A stretch of 33,741 nucleotides of DNA from JANMQK01 sp031370485 (lineage in GTDB: Bacteria; Acidobacteriota; Polarisedimenticolia; Gp22-AA2). The stretch is taken from contig JANMQK010000370.1 in assembly GCA_031370485.1 (NCBI GenBank), positions 1 to 33,741 on the forward strand, read 5' to 3'. Of the stretch, positions 1 to 8,304 are shown in pieces (within the stretch, counting starts at the first letter, position 1; each line of letters starts with the position of its first letter). A model generated the notes under the pieces. It was given only the letters and a program-made list of their open reading frames with translations. It was not told the DNA's origin and did no database searches. The translations under genes and the position numbers were made by a program.

Positions 1-240
1 ACCGAGTTCCTCGTCACGGTGGCGATGCGCGAGGTGGTCTTCCACGAGCCAGTCAACGTCGGCGACCTCGTCTCGTTCTACAGCCGCCTCGTGAAGATCG
101 GTCGCACGTCCATCACCGTCTCGGTCGAGGTCTTCTCCCAGCGGGGCGAAGGGATCGGCAATCGCGTCAAGGTCACGGAGGCGGAGGTGACCTACGTGAA
201 CCTCGACAAGAACCGCCGCCCGGTGCCGATCGGGGTCTGA
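1..240 (+). CDS. Acyl-CoA thioesterase, YciA-like hotdog protein (5' partial)
   Basis: Reading frame 1 is open from the window edge, so the N-terminus lies outside. The visible 79 residues match the C-terminal half of a hotdog-fold acyl-CoA thioesterase of the YciA/BACH type: a segment with FHEPVNVGDLVSFYSRLVKI, then GRTSITVSVEV, ending in a VTEAEVTYVNLD strand. In this family the enzyme hydrolyses acyl-CoA thioesters in the cytoplasm to free acid and CoA. The catalytic Asp of the family lies in the missing N-terminal part and cannot be checked. The gene ends 207 bp before the TonB receptor and is probably a separate transcription unit. An internal ATG at 19 is not the true start, because conserved sequence continues upstream of it. 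Confidence 0.85.
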   Translation, partial: TEFLVTVAMREVVFHEPVNVGDLVSFYSRLVKIGRTSITVSVEVFSQRGEGIGNRVKVTEAEVTYVNLDKNRRPVPIGV

Positions 241-386
241 CCCCAAAGCCGAGCTAAGATCACGTTCCGAGGCGAGCCATCGCCCGAGCGTACTCTGATT
301 GAGTGAGGACGTCGGCCGACGATAGGACCAAGTCGCGTCGCCCGGCTGCTACGTCGTGGGCTTGCTCCGGACCTGACAAAGGAACA

Positions 387-405
387 GAATTGCCTAACGC
401 AATTC
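387..405. promoter_or_regulatory. Perfect 19-bp inverted repeat upstream of the TonB receptor gene
   Basis: GAATTGC, a 5-nt centre (CTAAC) and GCAATTC form a perfect palindromic element 43 bp before the GTG start of the receptor. It is much more AT-rich than its surroundings. It could be an operator or a small RNA hairpin in the leader. I see no convincing -35/-10 pair next to it, so its role is open. Confidence 0.35.
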
Positions 406-447
406 CGTCAAACGCGAATCGCCCTACAGGGCATCAGGGAGACAAGG

Positions 448-3345
448 GTGCGGACTGGGAAGCCTTGGCGACCCAACCCCGGTTACCGGCACCTTCTCGT
501 TCTCCCGATCTGCTTGCTGCTCGTCGCTCCACTTTCTGTCCCCGCGCAGACGACCGGCACGGTCGAAGGAACCGTCGTCGACCAGAGCAACGCCGCGCTG
601 CCCGGCGTAAACGTAGAGCTCGCGGGACGAAGCCTCCAGGGCACTCGCACGGCCGCCACCTCCGCAAGCGGTACGTTTCGGTTTCCGAGCGTTCCGCCCG
701 GCGCGTACACGATCACCGCGAGCCTTCCCGGACTCGGCAAGGTGCAGAAGACGGCGACCGTCAGCCTCGATGCGACCGCGACCGTCCTCCTTCAGCTTGC
801 GCTGACGGCGAGCGCCGAGGTGACCGTCTCGGGACAGGCGCCGCTGATCGACTCGACGTCGACGACGACGGGATCCAGCTACAGCGCCAAGATCATCGAC
901 AAGCTGCCGGTGGGCCGCAACTACGCGGACATCGTGTTCTCGCAGCCCGGCGCCCAGGCGGACTTCGGTAAGACGGAGGCTCGCTCGCTCGCGATCTCGC
1001 TCTACGGCTCGACGTCGGCGGAAAACCTGTTCCTGATCGACGGCATCGACACGACAAACGTCATGAAAGGCGTGCAGGGCAAGGACATCAACAACGAGTT
1101 CGTCGAGGACGTGGAGGTGAAGACGGGCGGTTACCAGGCCGAGTACGGCCGCAACACCGGGGGCGTGATCAACGTGATCACGAAGTCGGGCGGCAACGAG
1201 TTCCATGGCGGCGCCTTCGCTTACTACAACGACACGGGCATGCGCGCGGAACCGGACAATGGCATGGCCGCGAACTACGACACTCCGCAGTACTCGCAAA
1301 CGGGCGACTCCCAGTTCTACAACTACATCTACTCGAAAGACGTCCGGCAGGAGTGGGGACTCGACCTCGGCGGCTTCCTTTGGAAGGACAGGGTCTGGTT
1401 CTTCGGCGCCTACGATCGCGTCAACAACACCACCAACACCGAAATCCCGGCCGGCGCCCTGGCGGGGCAGATCGCGGACGTGGACACCACCAAGAACCTG
1501 GGTGCGTTGAAGCTCACCTACCGGATGACCGACAATCAGTCGCTGATCGCCTCCTTTTTCCAGGACCCGACAACCGACACCGGCGCCATCAACGACGTGA
1601 ACCATCCCGTGAACGGCGAGCCCCTCACCTACCTGGGCCGGCAGGAGAGGGGCGGCAGGAACTACGCCCTGCGCTACGAAGGGATCATCGGCCGCGACTG
1701 GCTGGTCTCGGGACAGGTGGCGCGCCATGACGAGAAGAACTCGATCAACCCCCGGACCGCCGCCGGCGACGTGCCTGAGTTCATCGACCACACCGCCGCC
1801 CTGTTCCAGACGGGGGGATTCGGTCTCATCCAGGACAAGGACCTGACGCGGGACTTCGCGGGGGCTTCGCTGACCCGCTTCCTGAACCATCACGAGATCA
1901 AGTTCGGCGCCGAGTACGAGAAGCAGACTGCGGACGTCGTGAAACGAATGTCCGGGGGACAGCAGGTCGAGATCTTCGGCAATTCCGTGAACCCCGGCAT
2001 GCCGATCTACCGCCACTTCTACTGGACGACCCCCACGGCGACGCTGAGCGATTCCGGTGGCCCCGCGTTATCGGCCCTGGACGTCTCGGTGGAACACAAG
2101 AACACGACCCTCTACCTGCAGGACCGCTGGTCGATATTGCCGAACCTCTCGGTCAACGGCGGAATCCGCTGGGATCGGCAGGAGATCGTAGGCGCCGACG
2201 GACGAGTGCACATGGACCTGAAGAACGACTACGCCCCCCGCGTTGGAGTGATCTGGGATCCGACGAACGAGCACCGGCAGAAGCTGTTCGCCTCCTACGG
2301 GCGGTTCTACGAGCAGCTTCCAATGGACCTGGTGATCCGGTCGTACGCCTTCGAGCGCCAGCCGCGCATCGTCAACTACGACCCGGTGAGCACGGTGCCG
2401 GATGCGGCGGCCGAATCGGACTTCGGGACCTCATCGGCGATCCTGGGGGGTGCGACCGAGCCGACCGATCCGGATATCAAGGGCCAGTTCGTCCGTGAGT
2501 TCATCGTCGGCTGGGAACGGGAGGTCCGGCCGAACATGACCCTGGGCGTGAAGGGGGTGCAGCGCGACTATGGCCGCGTCATCGAGGATTTTCTCTGCGA
2601 CGCGGTCAACGGGATCTACTGCATCGGCAACCCCGGGCGCGGGATCATGACCAATCTCTTCGCGCTCGACTACGTGACCCAGTTCCCGGCGCCGCGGGCA
2701 CGGCGCAAGTTCACGGGTGTGCAGATCGATCTGACCAAGCGCTTCTCGCACAGGTGGCAGGGACTCGCCTCGTACCTATGGTCGAAGCTGGACGGGAACT
2801 ACGACGGCGAGGTCGCCCCCTACACAAACGTCGGGGCCGATCCCAACATCTCGGCGGCCTATGACTATTACGACTTTTTCACCGACGGCATGAACCTCGG
2901 CAGGATCACCAACACCGGCCCGCTGTCCAACGACCGGCGCCATCAATTCAAGCTTTCGGGAGTCTACATCGCCCCGTTCAGACTTCAGATTGGAGTGTCC
3001 ACCTTTTACAGGACCGGCACGCCGGTGAACCGGCTCGGCTATTCGGACGCTTACGGCCGCTACGAGTTCTTTCTCGACAAACGCGGCACCCAGGGCAGGA
3101 CCCCCGACACGTACGAGATGGACGTGCACCTCTCGTACCCGTTGCAAACGGGGAAATGGACCATCAATTTCCTGATGGACGTGTTCAACCTGTTCAACAC
3201 GCAGCGGGCGGTCCTGCTCGACCAGCGATGGGGATTCGCCGAGTCGGACAACATGTTAGCGACACCGGCCAATCCCGAATTTGGCAAGGCGCTCCTGCGC
3301 ACGCCCCCGACGTCCGTACGGTTTGGCACGCGGATCAGCTTCTGA
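448..3345 (+). CDS. TonB-dependent receptor with carboxypeptidase-regulatory-like N-terminal domain
   Basis: A 965-residue outer-membrane transporter. The GTG start at 448 is preceded by AGGGAG at 436-441 and opens a signal peptide (hydrophobic core about residues 15-31, cleavage after VPAQ). Residues about 36-112 form a carboxypeptidase-regulatory-like beta-sandwich (GTVEGTVVDQSNAALPGVNV, then GTFRFPSVPPGAY). Residues about 118-250 form the plug, with LIDGID and the VEVKTGGYQAEYGRNTGGVI stretch typical of these receptors. The rest is a beta-barrel rich in aromatic and Asp/Asn turns, ending in a terminal Phe (RFGTRISF) as expected for BamA-recognised barrels. Such receptors take up glycans, siderophores or other large ligands using TonB-ExbBD energy. 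The ligand cannot be read from sequence and no SusD-like partner is adjacent. The sulfatase/GH31 module lies 14 kb away, so a link is speculative. Confidence 0.95.
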   Translation: MRTGKPWRPNPGYRHLLVLPICLLLVAPLSVPAQTTGTVEGTVVDQSNAALPGVNVELAGRSLQGTRTAATSASGTFRFPSVPPGAYTITASLPGLGKVQKTATVSLDATATVLLQLALTASAEVTVSGQAPLIDSTSTTTGSSYSAKIIDKLPVGRNYADIVFSQPGAQADFGKTEARSLAISLYGSTSAENLFLIDGIDTTNVMKGVQGKDINNEFVEDVEVKTGGYQAEYGRNTGGVINVITKSGGNEFHGGAFAYYNDTGMRAEPDNGMAANYDTPQYSQTGDSQFYNYIYSKDVRQEWGLDLGGFLWKDRVWFFGAYDRVNNTTNTEIPAGALAGQIADVDTTKNLGALKLTYRMTDNQSLIASFFQDPTTDTGAINDVNHPVNGEPLTYLGRQERGGRNYALRYEGIIGRDWLVSGQVARHDEKNSINPRTAAGDVPEFIDHTAALFQTGGFGLIQDKDLTRDFAGASLTRFLNHHEIKFGAEYEKQTADVVKRMSGGQQVEIFGNSVNPGMPIYRHFYWTTPTATLSDSGGPALSALDVSVEHKNTTLYLQDRWSILPNLSVNGGIRWDRQEIVGADGRVHMDLKNDYAPRVGVIWDPTNEHRQKLFASYGRFYEQLPMDLVIRSYAFERQPRIVNYDPVSTVPDAAAESDFGTSSAILGGATEPTDPDIKGQFVREFIVGWEREVRPNMTLGVKGVQRDYGRVIEDFLCDAVNGIYCIGNPGRGIMTNLFALDYVTQFPAPRARRKFTGVQIDLTKRFSHRWQGLASYLWSKLDGNYDGEVAPYTNVGADPNISAAYDYYDFFTDGMNLGRITNTGPLSNDRRHQFKLSGVYIAPFRLQIGVSTFYRTGTPVNRLGYSDAYGRYEFFLDKRGTQGRTPDTYEMDVHLSYPLQTGKWTINFLMDVFNLFNTQRAVLLDQRWGFAESDNMLATPANPEFGKALLRTPPTSVRFGTRISF

Positions 3346-3359
3346 GACCGGAAGTCATA

Positions 3360-3375
3360 CGGACCGTCTGGTCCG
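3360..3375. terminator. Short GC hairpin between convergent genes
   Basis: CGGACC, a GTCT loop and GGTCCG give a perfect 6-bp stem in the 53-bp gap between the receptor stop (3345) and the dodecin stop (3399). Its position suggests a bidirectional terminator, but there is no T-run on either side. Confidence 0.35.
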
Positions 3376-3398
3376 CCCGGGACAGCGCTGCAGGAGGC

Positions 3399-3602
3399 TC
3401 AGTCGAGCAGGACGAAGGTCACCTTCATCCAGACGCGGAACTGGACGATCTTCCCGTTCTCCACGGTCAGCTTCTGATCCTGGATCCACGCCCCGGTGAC
3501 GTTCTTGAGGGTCTTGTTCGCCCGATCGATGCCCAGGCGGACGGCGTCATCGAAGCTCTTGCTCGAATTGGCGCTGATCTCGGAAACGCGGGCAACGGAC
3601 AT
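3399..3602 (-). CDS. Dodecin family flavin-binding protein
   Basis: A 67-residue protein of typical dodecin length. Dodecins form hollow dodecamers that bind and buffer flavins in the cytoplasm. Visible hallmarks are the N-terminal MSVARVSEISANSSKSFDDA, the helix running into RANKTLKNVTGAW (Trp39 is at the position that stacks on the flavin ring in characterised dodecins), and the closing strand VQFRVWMKVTFVL. I chose the ATG at 3602 because a strong Shine-Dalgarno, AAAGGAGG, lies just upstream on the minus strand. Longer forms starting upstream have low-complexity N-termini. It is the last gene of the minus-strand block, 141 bp after the hydrolase gene, so it may have its own promoter. Confidence 0.93.
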   Translation of the reverse strand: MSVARVSEISANSSKSFDDAVRLGIDRANKTLKNVTGAWIQDQKLTVENGKIVQFRVWMKVTFVLLD

Positions 3603-3743
3603 GCTGGCCTCCTTTCGAGGTGACGGATCTCCACGACGGTCTTGAGGACGCCGTGATGGATTGGAATCCTCCCATCCTATCGCGAACGGCGGGGACGCGA
3701 AACCCTTCCCCGAAATCAACCTGTCGCGGGCTCGTCCGAGCCG

Positions 3744-4640
3744 CTAGTGATGAGGCGACGCCGGCGCGACCGCGGGCTTGCCATTCTCCGGCGTGAGCGA
3801 TTCGATCCAGCCCAGCGCCTTGTCAAGCTCGCGGTACACCGCGTCGCGCGCTCCCCCGAAGCCGTGGCTCCTGGCCTCGACCGCAACCAATCGACGGGTC
3901 CCCGTGTCGGGTCCGAAGAGCACGCGGGCTTCCGCCGCCGGCAGGTAGCGATCGTGCGTCGATTGAATGACTGCGATGGGGATGTTCAACGCGCTCTTGA
4001 GGCGGACGTAGGTCAGGACCTGACCGCTCTCCATCGTGCTCGCTCCCGCCCTCGCCGCCCGTTTCTTCGACGTGCGACGATTACGAACGAAGTCCGTTTC
4101 CCGCGTGAGAGACAGTGCGATCACACCGGCGGGCCGCGGATTGAGGGCCTGCTGAGCCGCCGCGACCACCATGAACCCGGCCCCGCGGGACATCCCGACC
4201 AGGATCGTGGGCGTGGCGGCGGGGAGATTGAGATCACGCTTCGCCGTGTCGATGATCGACGCCAGATCTTTCGCCAGCCGGTCGGGCGTGACGAACTTCG
4301 TCCTGCGCTCGACGTCCTTCAGGTAGCTGCGGGAGTCGAACCCGACCAGGGGATATCCGCGCTCCACCAGGTGCCGGAAGAGCGACTTGCTCGTCCCGAA
4401 CCACCCGACGTCGCTCGTCGCATAGAGGATCAGGGCCGCCGGCGGACGGGAGTTCAAGGGGTTCACGAGACACAACCGCGGCAGGCCGCCGGCCAGCGGG
4501 CCTTCGGCATCTTGTTGCACGCAGACGCTTGCAGGAACCGAGAGACGGCACATGCAGCCCGCCGCGCAGATCGCCAGACCGGCCGCCGCGACCGTGGCGG
4601 TGAGCATCCTGAATAGGATTGACCTTCCCGGGCGTGGCAT
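3744..4640 (-). CDS. VirJ/AcvB-like alpha/beta-hydrolase lipoprotein
   Basis: A 298-residue exported hydrolase. A hydrophobic stretch (residues 12-28) ends in the lipobox AAGC (Cys29), so the mature protein is probably a periplasm-facing lipoprotein. An alternative start at Met12 gives a shorter and more normal signal peptide. The fold is alpha/beta hydrolase: strand LILYATSDVGW (oxyanion region), then YPLVGFDSRSYL, then the nucleophile elbow GMSRGAG with Ser151, Asp230 in STHDRYLP and His259 in RSHGFGG. The early segment resembles the bacterial virulence protein VirJ family, whose members in Agrobacterium and relatives act on or export lipids or effectors; the substrate here is unknown. It starts 15 bp after the radical SAM stop, so the two are probably co-transcribed. 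A homologue in lipid remodelling is plausible but unproven. Confidence 0.8.
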   Translation of the reverse strand: MPRPGRSILFRMLTATVAAAGLAICAAGCMCRLSVPASVCVQQDAEGPLAGGLPRLCLVNPLNSRPPAALILYATSDVGWFGTSKSLFRHLVERGYPLVGFDSRSYLKDVERRTKFVTPDRLAKDLASIIDTAKRDLNLPAATPTILVGMSRGAGFMVVAAAQQALNPRPAGVIALSLTRETDFVRNRRTSKKRAARAGASTMESGQVLTYVRLKSALNIPIAVIQSTHDRYLPAAEARVLFGPDTGTRRLVAVEARSHGFGGARDAVYRELDKALGWIESLTPENGKPAVAPASPHH

Positions 4641-4655
4641 CGGCGGGAGGCCGTC

Positions 4656-6185
4656 CTAGATGACCGACCGTTGTCCGAGGAGGCGATCGCCCTGGACCAG
4701 CCGGTGGACGTCGAGAAAGGTGCCGGGATCGGTCAGCGCGCGCAGGGCCATCGGGGCTTTTGCGAGGCGCCGAATCAGCCAGGGGGATTGAACCACCATC
4801 CGCAAGACCTGGAAGTGGGCGTCGAGACTGAAGTGGACCTGGTTCGCGGCGCGGAACACCCGCGCCACCTGCTCGTAGAACTCGCGGACGTCGAGGCGGG
4901 TCGGCGTCAGGGCGGTGAACAGCGAAAAAGCGGGGTGCGAGACAGTTCTCCTGTCAGCCAGCTCTGGAGACTCTTTCAAGGAGTCCGTGTAGAGGTCGGT
5001 GCCCGGCAGCGGGGTCGCGACGGTGAAGTTGGAAGTCCGGATCCAGCGTCGATAGGTCTTCAGGAATCGGACCATCTCGTCGAAGTAGGCGCGCGTCGCG
5101 TCGCAGGGAATGACGAACTGGGCCGTCACGAAGGCCCCAGCCTCCGCCGCACGGCGAATCGCTTCGATGTTCCTGTCGACCGTGTTGCGCTTGCTGAAGT
5201 TCTTGAGCTGCTCGTCCGTCACCGCCTCGACGCCGAAGAGGATTCTTTTCAGGCCTCCGCGCCGGATCCAGTCCTTGAAACGATCTTCCTCGCGCAGGTA
5301 GAGATCCGTCCGGGTCTCGACCGTCAGCCAGAAACCAGGACGGTGCGGGAGAAAGTCCGAGGCCATCCAGGAAAGAAGCGGATCGTAGAGTTCCTGGATT
5401 TGCCGCTCGGTGGCCTGCATCCAGATGTCGTCCGCGAAGAAGAAGGCCCGGATGGCGGCGGGCAGCGAGTTGAAGTCGTGCTGGACGTTCGCGAGCGATG
5501 CGAGTGAGACTTTACGCCCGTGCGTCTTCCAGACGGTGCAGAAGGTGCAGTCGTAAGGGCAGCCCTCGCTCGTCTGGCTCATCCCGGTGGGTCGGAAACC
5601 CTGGAAGTACTCGCGCCAGTAACGTTTGGGGAGCAGGTGCCAGGCGTACGGCTTCAGATTCGCCAGTGGCTCCGCGGGCGGCCCGGGGTCGAGGACCCAG
5701 CGCCCGTCGTCCCGGTGGAAAAAGCCCGGGAACCGCGCCGGGGGCCTCCCCGCCTCGCGGATCGCGGCGGCCAGCGCCGCGAAAGCAGCGTCGCCGTTCC
5801 GGAAACAGATCAGATCCGCCGCCGAGTCCCAGAACGACGCGGGGTCTTCCGAGGGAGCGGTCCCCCCGAAGACGATGGTGGTCGCGGGGGAGATCCTTCG
5901 GATCGCCGCGGCCGCCTCGATGGCTTCGTCCCCGTTCGACGTGAAGGTGGCGGAGATTCCCGCCAGGGCGGGCGGATCGCGGCGGACCCTGTCCAGCAGC
6001 CGTTCCATCTCGCCCGCGATGCGCAGGTCCGTAATCTCCACGTCTTCCTCGTGCACGAGCTGTCCGGCGAGACGCGCCTGCGGGAGGGGCGGATAGTTCG
6101 CGATGTTCGGGAGGCTGAACCGGCGCGTGACCGGGTTGATGTCGGGCTCGATCAGGATCACTCCGTGCGGCCTTCCGGGGCTCAT
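4656..6185 (-). CDS. B12-binding domain radical SAM protein
   Basis: About 509 residues with the class B layout. An N-terminal Rossmann-like cobalamin-binding domain covers about residues 1-150 (VILIEPDINPVTRRFSLPNI, then an AGISATFTSN strand and the IVFGGTAPSED loop). The radical SAM core follows, with the CX3CX2C cluster motif CPYDCTFC (Cys209, Cys213, Cys216), and then an acidic strand with TVETRTDLYL. Such enzymes use a [4Fe-4S] cluster and SAM, often with cobalamin, for methylations or carbon-skeleton changes (BchE, HpnP and P-methylase relatives). The product here is not predictable. I chose the ATG at 6185 because conserved sequence begins there. A GTG at 6233 would add 16 unsupported residues and has no visible ribosome binding site. 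It sits 54 bp after the CPxCG gene and 15 bp before the hydrolase. Confidence 0.88.
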   Translation of the reverse strand: MSPGRPHGVILIEPDINPVTRRFSLPNIANYPPLPQARLAGQLVHEEDVEITDLRIAGEMERLLDRVRRDPPALAGISATFTSNGDEAIEAAAAIRRISPATTIVFGGTAPSEDPASFWDSAADLICFRNGDAAFAALAAAIREAGRPPARFPGFFHRDDGRWVLDPGPPAEPLANLKPYAWHLLPKRYWREYFQGFRPTGMSQTSEGCPYDCTFCTVWKTHGRKVSLASLANVQHDFNSLPAAIRAFFFADDIWMQATERQIQELYDPLLSWMASDFLPHRPGFWLTVETRTDLYLREEDRFKDWIRRGGLKRILFGVEAVTDEQLKNFSKRNTVDRNIEAIRRAAEAGAFVTAQFVIPCDATRAYFDEMVRFLKTYRRWIRTSNFTVATPLPGTDLYTDSLKESPELADRRTVSHPAFSLFTALTPTRLDVREFYEQVARVFRAANQVHFSLDAHFQVLRMVVQSPWLIRRLAKAPMALRALTDPGTFLDVHRLVQGDRLLGQRSVI

Positions 6186-6239
6186 AGGTGCCTGCCATTC
6201 TACCCCCGCTTCCGGGCGCAGGACGCTCCACACGGCTCG

Positions 6240-6458
6240 TCAGGAAGGTTCGACCCGGATCTCCGCCGCTCCCTCGTCGTCGTACCTGACCCGAACCCTC
6301 CAGGGGCGGCAGTAAACCGGACAGTCCTCTATGTATTCCTGCGCGGCCCCGCCCGCCGGATCGAGTCCAATCACTGCCGTCTCGCCGCAGTAGGGACAAG
6401 CCACCTCGGCCTCGGTGACGAGCACCACGTCCCGCCGCGAATCGTCCTGATCCTTCAT
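6240..6458 (-). CDS. CPxCG-motif cysteine-rich small protein
   Basis: A 72-residue acidic protein with one zinc-knuckle half-site CPYCGE (residues 21-26) and a second pair, CPVYC, about 20 residues later. Together these give four Cys suited to one zinc or iron atom. It matches the small family called CPXCG motif-containing cysteine-rich protein, whose function is unknown. The start codon overlaps the stop of the antiporter gene by 4 bp (ATGA), implying translational coupling. The family is usually a short cytoplasmic protein; no signal peptide is visible. Confidence 0.85.
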   Translation of the reverse strand: MKDQDDSRRDVVLVTEAEVACPYCGETAVIGLDPAGGAAQEYIEDCPVYCRPWRVRVRYDDEGAAEIRVEPS

Positions 6459-7690
6459 GCCTGGCTCGCCGCGGGCCCCGGACCGGCGCCCCGGGTGAGC
6501 CGTCGGATGAACGGCCCGACCGTCAGCCCCTGCACGATGATCGAAAAACTGACGATGACGTAGGTCACCGTCAGGATCAGCGGCCGCGCGCCGCCGGCCG
6601 GGAGCGACAGCGCCAGGGCCACCGAGATCCCCCCGCGCAGTCCGCTCCAGGTGAGGATCTTGATCACGTGCGGGCTGAAGGAACGGCCGCGGCGAAGCGC
6701 CTGGATCGGCAGGGCGACGCTCAACATGCGGGCGCCGAGAACCACGGGGATCATCAGCGCCCCGGCGAGCAGAAACGATCCGCGCAGCTCGAGGATGACC
6801 ACCTCGACGCCTATCAGGACGAACAGCACCGCATTGAGGAATTCATCGACCAGCTCCCAAAAGTCGAACAGGCGCTCGCGGGTCCGCTCCGACATCGCGA
6901 GGGCCTTGCCGCGGTTGCCGGTGAACAAGCCGGCCACGACCATCGCCAGCGGGCCGGAGACGTGCAGGTGATGCGCCAGAGCGTAGCCGCCGGTGACGAC
7001 CGCCAGCGTGAGGAGGATCTCGACCTGGTAGTTGTCCACACTCTTCAGCATGAGATAGAGCAACCATCCGACCGCCGCTCCGTACAGCAGGCCCACCCCT
7101 GCCGCCGTCGGACCGTGCTCCCCGTGCGCGAATCCGAGGAGGACCAGGAACATCACGACACCGATGCCGTCGTTGAACAGCGACTCTCCCGTGATCTTGG
7201 TCTCGAGTGACTTCGACACGCCGACCTTGGTGCGGATGGCGCCGACGGCGATCGGATCGGTCGGCGAGATCAGGGCGCCGAACAGCAGGCACTGGATCAG
7301 CGGCACGTGAAGCCCGATCCACCCGAACAGCTGCCAGGCCGCGACACCCACGATGGCGGTGGACAGCGCCACGCCGGCGGTCGCCAGCAGGCCGATCACC
7401 CATTTCTGGCTGGCGAGATCGTTCACGTTCACGTGCAGCGCGCCGGCGAACAGCATCGCCCCGAGCATGCCGTTCAAGAGCGTGCTGTCGAAATCGACCG
7501 CGTCGAGCAGCCGGGCGAGCGGATCGATCAGGGGTATCCCGGCGCCGGCCAGCGCGATGATGCCGAGCGACCCGAGGAGCGCTATCACCATCAGGCCGAT
7601 GGTCGCCGGCAGCCGCACGAAGCGCTGGTTCAGCCAGGCCGCCAGCGCCGCGAGTGTTGTCAGGATGGCCAGGATTTCGAACGCGGTCAT
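6455..7690 (-). CDS. Na+(K+)/H+ antiporter, CPA1/NhaP type
   Basis: A 411-residue polytopic inner-membrane protein with about 12 predicted helices starting at residue 4. Family signatures are clear: ALISPTDPIAVGAI (residues 139-152) in the fifth-sixth helix region and the ion-binding GESLFNDGIGVV (residues 168-179), whose Asn-Asp pair (173-174) is the electroneutral CPA1 signature. It exchanges cytoplasmic Na+ or K+ for H+ and so serves pH and salt homeostasis. It lacks the long C-terminal regulatory tail of some CPA1 members and is slightly short for the family. It is the first gene of the minus-strand block. Its start lies 193 bp from the divergent 7884 gene, so the shared intergenic region carries both promoters. 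Confidence 0.94.
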   Translation of the reverse strand: MTAFEILAILTTLAALAAWLNQRFVRLPATIGLMVIALLGSLGIIALAGAGIPLIDPLARLLDAVDFDSTLLNGMLGAMLFAGALHVNVNDLASQKWVIGLLATAGVALSTAIVGVAAWQLFGWIGLHVPLIQCLLFGALISPTDPIAVGAIRTKVGVSKSLETKITGESLFNDGIGVVMFLVLLGFAHGEHGPTAAGVGLLYGAAVGWLLYLMLKSVDNYQVEILLTLAVVTGGYALAHHLHVSGPLAMVVAGLFTGNRGKALAMSERTRERLFDFWELVDEFLNAVLFVLIGVEVVILELRGSFLLAGALMIPVVLGARMLSVALPIQALRRGRSFSPHVIKILTWSGLRGGISVALALSLPAGGARPLILTVTYVIVSFSIIVQGLTVGPFIRRLTRGAGPGPAASQA

Positions 7691-7786
7691 CGATCCCCCG
7701 TGTGGAGCGTCGCCCGATGAGCCCGCATCTTACCCCGATCGATCAGGACGTGCTGCCAGGCCTCTTTCGGCGTCCCGGCCGGTGCA

Positions 7787-7804
7787 TGTCAAAAATACTT
7801 GACA
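7787..7804. promoter_or_regulatory. Operator copy 1 (18-bp palindrome over the -35 box)
   Basis: TGTCAA, six bases and TTGACA form a perfect palindrome. Its right half is the -35 hexamer of the promoter at 7799-7827. With copy 2 at 7815-7832 it forms a tandem operator. The likely binder is the XRE regulator encoded downstream (8305-8544), giving autorepression. This is inference from position and symmetry. Confidence 0.7.
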
Positions 7805-7827
7805 CATTCCGTGATGTCAATTATATT
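7799..7827 (+). promoter_or_regulatory. Sigma-70-type promoter for the membrane protein/XRE pair
   Basis: A perfect -35 box TTGACA (7799-7804), a 17-bp spacer and the -10 box TATATT (7822-7827) point rightward. Transcription would start near 7834, leaving a leader of about 50 nt before the ATG at 7884. Both boxes are buried in palindromic operators, so the promoter should be strong but tightly repressed. Confidence 0.82.
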
Positions 7828-7832
7828 AGACA
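7815..7832. promoter_or_regulatory. Operator copy 2 (18-bp palindrome over the -10 box)
   Basis: TGTCAA, six bases and TAGACA repeat the architecture of copy 1 with one changed base in the right arm. The centre lies 28 bp downstream of copy 1 and the site covers the -10 hexamer. Two sites of one design on one promoter argue for a dimeric repressor binding twice. Confidence 0.65.
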
Positions 7833-7883
7833 CCGTGTTAAAGTTACCGGTCGCGCAAATAACGCATACCTGAGGAGGGCGCC

Positions 7884-8303
7884 ATGAACGCCTCGTTCGA
7901 GGAGAAGAGTGTCTGGATCAGTTTGCTCGGAATGGTGGCGATATTCAGCTTCTATTTCTACGTCGCCGCGAACATGCTTTCCGCCGGGGTCACGGCGGTG
8001 GGACCCTTCGTTCCGTTGTTTGCCGGGGTCACCGTGCTGCTCGTGATCGTGCTCGTGGCCGGTCACATCGTCGTCGCGATCGCCAGCCGTCCCGACGGGC
8101 GTGATGAGCGCGACCGTCTGATCTCGTGGCGGGCCGAGCACAACTCCTCCTGGCTGCTGGCCACGGGCGTCGTGACGGCCATCTTCGGCCTGGCGTTGCC
8201 CATCGAGCCTGCCTGGATCGCGAACGGGCTGCTGATGGCGATGGTCCTCTCCGAGGTCCTCGCGCACGTGCTCAAGCTTTACTACTACCGGCGGGGGATG
8301 TGA
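7884..8303 (+). CDS. Small four-helix integral membrane protein paired with XRE regulator
   Basis: A 139-residue protein with four hydrophobic stretches (about residues 10-33, 39-65, 88-105 and 109-128). The loop between the second and third carries RPDGRDERDRLI, which is short, charged and probably cytoplasmic. No enzymatic motif is visible. The ATG at 7884 follows GAGGAGG at 7872-7878. It is separated by 1 bp from the XRE gene. In many bacteria small DUF2178-like membrane proteins are co-transcribed with one-domain YozG-like XRE regulators; their function is unknown, possibly envelope stress sensing. The two-operator promoter suggests that expression is induced under a specific condition. 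Confidence 0.8.
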   Translation: MNASFEEKSVWISLLGMVAIFSFYFYVAANMLSAGVTAVGPFVPLFAGVTVLLVIVLVAGHIVVAIASRPDGRDERDRLISWRAEHNSSWLLATGVVTAIFGLALPIEPAWIANGLLMAMVLSEVLAHVLKLYYYRRGM

Positions 8304-8304
8304 C

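Noticed and set aside
424..2016. 530-residue minus-strand open frame
   Set aside because: It lies antisense to the TonB receptor gene, has Arg/Val-rich, family-less sequence and no ribosome site; a high-GC shadow.
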